Shown: positions 15,632 through 20,258 of the stretch, one piece after another
Position numbering within the stretch: the first letter of the stretch is position 1
Layout: each line of letters begins with the position of its first letter
NCBI GenBank assembly: GCA_015259235.1
Contig: JABZGM010000013.1
Coordinates: 1 to 20,258 of the forward strand
Length of the DNA: 20,258 nt
Source: Alloprevotella sp.
GTDB taxonomy: Bacteria; Bacteroidota; Bacteroidia; Bacteroidales; Bacteroidaceae
Direction: 5' to 3'
Notes under the pieces: model-generated
Databases searched by the model: none
What the model was told of the DNA's origin: nothing
What the model saw: the letters and a program-made list of their open reading frames with translations, nothing else
Translations under genes and position numbers: made by a program

Positions 15632-15663
15632 CAAAGTTACAACTTTCTTCGCATACGACCAAA
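15632..15663 (-). promoter_or_regulatory. Promoter of the metK transcription unit
   Basis: On the minus strand, TAACTTTG (15632-15639) is a perfect TAnnTTTG -7 element and TTTG (15660-15663) lies 20 nt upstream. The predicted start near 15626 gives a leader of about 240 nt, long for this genome style, where other leaders here are 40-140 nt. Confidence 0.8.
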
Positions 15664-15831
15664 GTGAATGGTCTGTTTTCTTGTTCAATAGAATAGATTT
15701 ACTTTCTTTATACTGTGTAGATTAGCTCTTGTCCTAGGTGGATACACCCTCTAACTTTCCTTCTGTTGGGAGTCTTCGCAGAGGGACGAGCTGTAAAATC
15801 GCATTTTGTGCTGAAGAAATCCTCATTTTCT

Positions 15832-15862
15832 TTTGAATTGTCGAAAGACTGTCGTATATTTG
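15832..15862 (+). promoter_or_regulatory. Promoter of frr
   Basis: TTTG (15832-15835), a 19-nt spacer and TATATTTG (15855-15862) form a textbook Bacteroidetes promoter. Transcription would begin near 15868, about 40 nt before the frr ATG. Confidence 0.8.
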
Positions 15863-15907
15863 CCTAAAATATACCCAACAACATCAACGTAAAAGAACGA
15901 AAACGAT

Positions 15908-16468
15908 ATGTTAGACGTAAAGCAACTACTTGCTGAATGCGAGGAACGCATGGAAATGAGCGTGATGCACCTCGATGAAACTCTTTCGCACATCCGTGCG
16001 GGCAAAGCCAATGTTCACATCCTCGACCAAGTGATGGTTAACTCCTATGGTTCTATGGTGCCTGTGAACAATGTAGCTGCAATCACTACGCCCGACTCTC
16101 GCACCATCGCCATCAAGCCTTGGGACAAGAGCATGTTTGCTCCCATCGAAAAGGCCATCATTGATTCTAATGTAGGCATCATGCCTGAAAACAATGGTGA
16201 AATCATTCGCCTTGGCATCCCCCCTCTCACCGAAGAGCGTCGTCGCGACCTCACCAAGCAATGCAACCAAGAAGGTGAGGATTCTAAAATCGCTATCCGC
16301 AACGTGCGTCGCGATGGTATCGACAAACTCAAGAAGAGCACCAAAGATGGTGTGCCCGAGGATGTGGCTAAAGATGCTGAAAACGATCTCCAGAAGCTCC
16401 ACGACAAGATGATCAAGCGCATCGAAGAATTGCTTGCCAATAAGGCTAAGGAAATCATGACGGTGTAA
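15908..16468 (+). CDS. frr: Ribosome recycling factor
   Basis: 186 residues starting at ATG 15908, the normal RRF length. With EF-G it splits the post-termination ribosome. Family landmarks: N-terminal helix 'EMSVMHLDETLSHIRAGKAN', then 'VAAITTPDSRTIAIKPWDKS' and 'IGLMPE'-like 'VGIMPENNGEIIRLGIPPLT', followed by 'EERRRDLTKQ' and the C-terminal helix 'LQKLHDKMIKRIEELLANKA'. It is transcribed from its own promoter and ends in a strong terminator, separate from rsgA. In many bacteria frr follows pyrH; here it is divergent from metK instead. Confidence 0.96.
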   Translation: MLDVKQLLAECEERMEMSVMHLDETLSHIRAGKANVHILDQVMVNSYGSMVPVNNVAAITTPDSRTIAIKPWDKSMFAPIEKAIIDSNVGIMPENNGEIIRLGIPPLTEERRRDLTKQCNQEGEDSKIAIRNVRRDGIDKLKKSTKDGVPEDVAKDAENDLQKLHDKMIKRIEELLANKAKEIMTV

Positions 16469-16508
16469 GTCTTTCTGGCTCGATCGCTTTATTTCTATGG
16501 TAATCTAT

Positions 16509-16553
16509 CAGACCCTTCGAGCCTAGTGCGTCGGAGGGTCTGTTTTTAATTTT
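16509..16553 (+). terminator. Rho-independent terminator after frr
   Basis: A 12-bp stem (CAGACCCTTCGA 16509-16520 with TCGGAGGGTCTG 16531-16542, one G-U) with a 10-nt loop is followed by TTTTTAATTTT. It lies 40 bp past the frr stop. Confidence 0.9.
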
Positions 16554-16554
16554 G
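16547..16554 (+). promoter_or_regulatory. Possible rsgA -7 element overlapping the frr terminator tail
   Basis: TAATTTTG fits TAnnTTTG and lies in the U-tract of the frr terminator, about 85 bp before the rsgA ATG. No TTTG is found at the -33 position, which falls in the terminator stem, so support is weak. Confidence 0.3.
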
Positions 16555-16638
16555 CACAATTTGGCTCAAACATCTAAGTCCGCTTCCAAAAAGGCTAAGT
16601 CCGCTTTGAAGAAATCACAAGCGAATGCTCATTCATCC

Positions 16639-17619
16639 ATGTCTGTCTCTTCGTCATCAAGCACTGCCGACAACCTCTCCACTCAGCCGCTACACGGCAT
16701 TGTAGTGCGCAACACTGGGAGCAGCTACATGGTTCGCACCGAGGAAGGCAATGTTGTGGAATGTCGCGTGAAAGGTAACTTCCGTCTCAAAGGCATCCGC
16801 ACCACCAATCCTGTGGCAGTAGGAGATGGGGTGACCATTCGACCTGCTGCCGAGGGAGAACTCGCTTTCATTGTCGCCATTGACGACCGCCGCAACTACA
16901 TCATCCGCAAGGCCTCCAATCTCTCGAAACAGAGCCACATCTTGGCGGCGAATATCGATCGTGTGTTGCTGCTTATCACTGTGGCACGTCCCGAAACCAC
17001 TACCACTTTCATCGACCGCTTCTTGGCTTCTGCCGAGGCTTATCGCGTGCCGGTGACGTTGGTGTTCAACAAGGTGGACGACCTCAATGAAGAAGAGCGC
17101 GCCACCTTAGACTATCTCACGTGGATCTATCGCGACATTGGATACGAAGTGTTGCAGCTCTCTGCGCTTCACGGACAAGGTGTGGAACAACTTGCGCCTT
17201 TGCTCACCGAGAAAATTACCCTTTTGGCAGGGCACTCTGGGGTCGGCAAAAGCACCCTCATCAATCGTTTGATTCCTCATGCTGGCGCGCGCACAGCAGA
17301 GGTGAGCGAAGCCCACGGCACGGGGATGCACACCACTACGTTCAGCGAACTCTTTGATTTGCCTTCCGGCGGTGGACTCATCGACATCCCTGGCATCAAA
17401 GGATTTGGTACGTTTGACATGGAGCCGGAAGAAATCGCTCACTATTTTCGAGAAATCTTCCGCATCGGCAGTGGTTGTAAATTCAATAACTGTACGCACA
17501 CGCACGAACCTGGTTGTGCGGTGCTCGAAGCCATCGAGACTCACCAACTTGCCCCCTCTCGCTACACCTCCTATCTCTCCATGCTCGAAGATAAGGAAGA
17601 AGGTAAGTATAGGGATTAG
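16639..17619 (+). CDS. rsgA: Ribosome small subunit-dependent GTPase A
   Basis: 326 residues from ATG 16639. A TTG at 16552 would add 29 Lys/Ala/Ser-rich residues but lies in the frr terminator tail. RsgA is a circularly permuted GTPase that acts in late 30S subunit maturation. Seen: an N-terminal OB-fold beginning 'HGIVVRNTGSSYMV', NKVD (G4, 144-147), GHSGVGKS (G1, 198-205), DIPG (G3, 249-252), in the permuted order G4-G1-G3. The C-terminal zinc site is C280-x4-C285-x-H287-x5-C293, the family spacing. The protein ends 'EEGKYRD', near the normal family end, and its TAG stop is inside a heptamer repeat array. Confidence 0.95.
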   Translation: MSVSSSSSTADNLSTQPLHGIVVRNTGSSYMVRTEEGNVVECRVKGNFRLKGIRTTNPVAVGDGVTIRPAAEGELAFIVAIDDRRNYIIRKASNLSKQSHILAANIDRVLLLITVARPETTTTFIDRFLASAEAYRVPVTLVFNKVDDLNEEERATLDYLTWIYRDIGYEVLQLSALHGQGVEQLAPLLTEKITLLAGHSGVGKSTLINRLIPHAGARTAEVSEAHGTGMHTTTFSELFDLPSGGGLIDIPGIKGFGTFDMEPEEIAHYFREIFRIGSGCKFNNCTHTHEPGCAVLEAIETHQLAPSRYTSYLSMLEDKEEGKYRD

Positions 17620-17663
17620 ACGTTAGAGATTAGACGTTAGAATTTAGACGTTAGAGTCTAGAT
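17615..17663. repeat. Heptamer array at the 3' end of rsgA
   Basis: Seven 7-bp units (ATTAGAC, GTTAGAG, ATTAGAC, GTTAGAA, TTTAGAC, GTTAGAG, TCTAGAT) of the same family as 89-151. The first unit contains the rsgA stop codon (17617-17619), so the array begins inside the coding sequence. Confidence 0.85.
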
Positions 17664-17692
17664 GTCAGCACTTCAATATTCGACGTAAGACT

Positions 17693-17752
17693 TTAGACGC
17701 TAGACGCCTGAATCACGCGCTAACCCATAGCGTGGTTTCGTCTAGCGTCTAA
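17693..17752. repeat. 14-bp perfect inverted repeat built from the heptamer motif
   Basis: TTAGACGCTAGACG (17693-17706) is exactly inverted as CGTCTAGCGTCTAA (17739-17752), with an inner hairpin CACGC/GCGTG (17714-17718/17730-17734). Downstream copies of the motif (17783-17790, 17863-17875) are in the inverted orientation, so orientation switches across this palindrome. It lies in the 261-bp gap after rsgA. There is no U-tract. Confidence 0.75.
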
Positions 17753-17817
17753 TTGTGTCTGAAGGTCTATTCCCTAAGCCGCTAACGTCTACCTGCTACC
17801 ATTCCTATAATCAATAA

Positions 17818-17863
17818 GACCCGAGCCACGCTTGTCGTGGCGAGCAAAACGGGTCCGCGACCC
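17818..17863. repeat. Overlapping alternative hairpins before the PEP-synthase-like gene
   Basis: GACCCG (17818-17823) pairs with CGGGTC (17850-17855) around an inner hairpin GCCACG/CGTGGC (17825-17830/17836-17841). GGGTC (17851-17855) can instead pair with GACCC (17859-17863) across a 3-nt loop. The two folds exclude each other. They end 17 nt before the start codon of the next gene. This could be a repeat-family palindrome or a leader RNA. Confidence 0.55.
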
Positions 17864-17880
17864 TCTAACGTCTAACTCGT

Positions 17881-20258
17881 ATGCTCGACAAACAACTCCT
17901 CAATCAACTATATCTCAAAGATACCTCGTTTGTCAATCTCATGACGCGGCGTATCTTCAATGTGCTCCTCATCGCCAATCCCTACGATGCCTTCATGCTC
18001 GAAGACGATGGGCGCATCGATGAGAAGCTCTTCAACGAATATGCCGCACTCTCCTTGCGCTATCCTCCGCGCTTCACGCAAGTAAGCACAGAAACCGAAG
18101 CCTGGGGAGAACTCCACCGCAACTCCTTCGATCTCATCATTGTGATGCCCGGCACGGATAATAGTGATACCTTCGACATCGCTCGCGGCATCAAACATCG
18201 CTTCCAGCACATCCCCCTTGTTGTACTCACCCCCTTCAGCCACGGCATCACAGCGCGCATCGAGCACGAAGACCTCTCCGACTTTGAATACGTCTTCTGC
18301 TGGTTGGGAAACACCGATTTGTTGCTCTCCATCATCAAATTGATTGAAGACAAAATGAATCTCGACCACGACATCGAAGAAGGCGGTGTGCAACAAATCA
18401 TCCTCGTAGAAGACAACATCCGCTTCTATTCCTCCGTCCTGCCCGAGTTGTACAAATTCGTGTTGCAGCAAAGCATGGAGTTCGCCACCGAAGCCCTCAA
18501 CGAACACCAACGCACCCTCCGCATGCGCGGACGTCCCAAAATCGTGTTGGCGCGCACCTACGAAGAAGCCACATCGCTCTACGACCGCCACCCCAACAAC
18601 GTATTAGGAGTCATCACCGATGCGCGCTATCCCCGTGGAGGAGTGGTAGATCCACAAGCCGGTGTGCAACTCTTAGCCGAATTGCGCAAGCGCGATCCCT
18701 TCTTGCCCCTCATCCTCGAGTCGGCAGAGTCTGAAAACGCCCTTCAAGCCAAAGCCTACAATGCCGACTTTATCGACAAGAATTCCAAGAAAATGGCTGT
18801 CGACCTCCGCGAAGTGGTGAAACAACGATTCGGGTTTGGTGATTTCATCTTCCGCGATCCGCAAACTCACCAAGAGGTGATGCGCGCTCACAATTTGAAA
18901 GAGATGCAATCCGCCATTCTCAGCGTACCAGCCGAGTCCTTACTCTATCACATCACCCGCAACCACGTGTCGCGCTGGTTGCGCAGTCGCGCCATGTTTC
19001 CTGCTGCTGAGTTTGTCAAACAACTCTCGTGGCAAGAACTCCAAGACATCGATGCCCACCGTCGCGCCATCTTTGAAGCCATTGTGGACTACCGCCGCAT
19101 GAAAAACCAAGGAGTCGTTGCCGTGTTCCGTCGCGATCGTTTCGACCGTTATTCCAATTTTGCGCGCATTGGAGAAGGTTCGTTGGGAGGCAAAGGTCGT
19201 GGGCTTGCCTTCATCGACAATATCGTGAAGCATCATCCCGAACTCAATCAGTTTGACAATGCCACGGTCATGATTCCCAAGACCGTAGTGCTCTGCACCG
19301 ACCTCTTCGAGGAATTCATGGACCACAACAACCTCTATCAGCTCGCGCTCTCCGATGCCGACGATGCTGTCATCCTCGATGCCTTCCGCCGCGCCACACT
19401 CCCTGCAAGTTTAGAGGGCGATATCCTCACCTTCATTGAAGCCACCAGCAGCCCCATCGCGGTGCGCTCGAGCTCGTTGCTCGAAGACAGCCACTATCAA
19501 CCCTTTGCTGGCATCTACAATACCTACATGGTGCCCCTGTTGGAGAATCGTCACCGCATGCTCTCCATGCTCTGTGATGCCATCAAGGGAGTGTATGCCT
19601 CTGTCTTTTTCAAAGACTCCAAAGCCTACATGCAAGCCACGCGCAACGTCATCGACCAAGAGAAGATGGCAGTGATTTTGCAAGAAGTTGTGGGACGACA
19701 ATATGGCGACCGCTACTATCCCAGTATGTCGGGGGTGGGTCGTTCGTTGAACTACTATCCCATCGGGGACGAGCGAGCCGAAGAGGGCATCGTGAATCTA
19801 GCCCTCGGATTGGGAAAATATATTGTAGATGGTGGACAGACATTGCGCATCTGCCCCCATCATCCGGGAAAAGTGTTGCAGATGTCGGACACAGAAATGG
19901 CATTGCGCGAAACGCAAACGCGATTCTACGCCCTCGATCTGAAAAATATGGGTGAGAATTTCTCTGTAGATGATGCTTTCAATCTCTTGAAACTCTCTGT
20001 GCGAGAAGCTGACAAAGACGGTGCGTTGCAATACCTCGCTTCGACCTACAATCCCACCGATCAAGTCATCTATCCAGGTGTGTATCCCGAGGGACGAAAA
20101 ATTATCAGTTTTGTGGGAGTGTTGGAGCACGATGTTGTGCCTCTTCCACATCTCTTGCGCGAAGTCTTACGCCTTGGACAAGAGGCGATGCGTCGCCCTG
20201 TAGAAATTGAATTTGCTGTGGAAATCGATGCAACCACACGCAGTTGTGTGTTCTATCT
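17881..20258 (+). CDS. Receiver-like / PEP synthase-type ATP-binding protein (3' end outside window)
   Basis: 792 codons are visible from ATG 17881 (in-frame TAA at 17866 just upstream), running off the window. Residues about 22-160 form a receiver-like fold without a clear phospho-Asp ('VLLIANPYDAFMLED', 'FDLIIVMPG', 'IPLVVLTPF'). Residues about 171-290 form a second one, 'IILVEDNIRFYSS' with acidic E177/D178 and a candidate acceptor D247 in 'VITDARYP'. From about 421 it matches the PEP synthase/pyruvate phosphate dikinase N-terminal ATP-grasp domain: 'GSLGGKGRGL' (K438), 'VRSSSLLEDS' (R529) and 'VILQEVVG' (E602). PEP synthase makes PEP from pyruvate and ATP. Whether the phosphohistidine and PEP-binding domains follow cannot be seen. 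Homologues in Bacteroidales are annotated only as PEP/pyruvate-binding proteins. Confidence 0.85.
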   Translation, partial: MLDKQLLNQLYLKDTSFVNLMTRRIFNVLLIANPYDAFMLEDDGRIDEKLFNEYAALSLRYPPRFTQVSTETEAWGELHRNSFDLIIVMPGTDNSDTFDIARGIKHRFQHIPLVVLTPFSHGITARIEHEDLSDFEYVFCWLGNTDLLLSIIKLIEDKMNLDHDIEEGGVQQIILVEDNIRFYSSVLPELYKFVLQQSMEFATEALNEHQRTLRMRGRPKIVLARTYEEATSLYDRHPNNVLGVITDARYPRGGVVDPQAGVQLLAELRKRDPFLPLILESAESENALQAKAYNADFIDKNSKKMAVDLREVVKQRFGFGDFIFRDPQTHQEVMRAHNLKEMQSAILSVPAESLLYHITRNHVSRWLRSRAMFPAAEFVKQLSWQELQDIDAHRRAIFEAIVDYRRMKNQGVVAVFRRDRFDRYSNFARIGEGSLGGKGRGLAFIDNIVKHHPELNQFDNATVMIPKTVVLCTDLFEEFMDHNNLYQLALSDADDAVILDAFRRATLPASLEGDILTFIEATSSPIAVRSSSLLEDSHYQPFAGIYNTYMVPLLENRHRMLSMLCDAIKGVYASVFFKDSKAYMQATRNVIDQEKMAVILQEVVGRQYGDRYYPSMSGVGRSLNYYPIGDERAEEGIVNLALGLGKYIVDGGQTLRICPHHPGKVLQMSDTEMALRETQTRFYALDLKNMGENFSVDDAFNLLKLSVREADKDGALQYLASTYNPTDQVIYPGVYPEGRKIISFVGVLEHDVVPLPHLLREVLRLGQEAMRRPVEIEFAVEIDATTRSCVFY

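Larger units (their letters stand above)
15385..15907. other. Divergent metK/frr control region
   Basis: This 523-bp gap holds the metK leader (15385-15626), the metK promoter (15632-15663) and the frr promoter (15832-15862). A small open frame (ATG 15579 to a stop at 15394) crosses the leader, but its ATG lies inside the conserved riboswitch core and its codons overlap the terminator stem. About 170 bp between the two promoters (15664-15831) shows no clear structure. Confidence 0.7.

Noticed and set aside
16552..16638. TTG start adding 29 residues to rsgA
   Set aside because: It lies in the frr terminator tail, and the added Lys/Ala/Ser-rich segment is absent from usual RsgA proteins; the ATG at 16639 is preferred.

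Overview
The window looks like a chromosomal segment of a Bacteroidales bacterium, most likely Prevotellaceae (Prevotella/Alloprevotella type). The evidence is Bacteroidetes-type promoters (TTTG, 18-20 nt, TAnnTTTG), lineage-typical proteins (DUF4271 membrane protein, receiver-like/PEP-synthase fusion, modular secreted protein with a short C-terminal 'GIYVINGHKVIVK' tail), and the neighbourhood DUF4271-hemD-rnpA-yidD-tatD. The genus is an inference; there is no rRNA or other decisive marker.

Layout. 1-569: gene-free, with a heptamer tandem repeat, a 121-bp element bounded by inverted repeats, and the terminator of the next gene. 570-4262 (-): large secreted modular protein. 4537-7368 (-): secreted M16 zinc peptidase with clear promoter and terminator. 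7593-9407 (-): long-chain acyl-CoA synthetase. 9762-11267 (-): tatD-like hydrolase, yidD and rnpA. 11537-15384 (-): metK, LOG-family hydrolase, DUF4271 protein and hemD, probably one transcription unit ending in a strong terminator. 15385-15907: divergent control region between metK and frr. 15908-16468 (+): frr with its terminator. 16639-17619 (+): rsgA. 17620-17880: repeat- and palindrome-rich spacer. 17881 to window end (+): start of a receiver-like/PEP-synthase ATP-binding protein, cut by the window edge.

Functional themes. Much of the window is housekeeping: translation and ribosome assembly (frr, rsgA), tRNA processing (rnpA), membrane protein insertion (yidD), methyl donor supply (metK) and heme synthesis (hemD). 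Next to these lie secreted proteins and lipid activation.

The most interesting element is the metK leader. A well-formed promoter is followed within about 10 nt by an RNA with the ordered core of a SAM-II class riboswitch (GAUUUG, CUUGCA, closing GAGG/CCUC, A-rich linker, GCUAAA). A large terminator-like stem with a U-tract then precedes the metK start, which suggests SAM feedback by transcription attenuation. Other unexplained structures are three TTGCRTTTGCAA palindromes spaced exactly 22 bp apart upstream of the tatD-like gene, heptamer repeats (NTTAGAN) at two sites 17 kb apart, one of which supplies the rsgA stop codon, and mutually exclusive hairpins just before the PEP-synthase-like gene.
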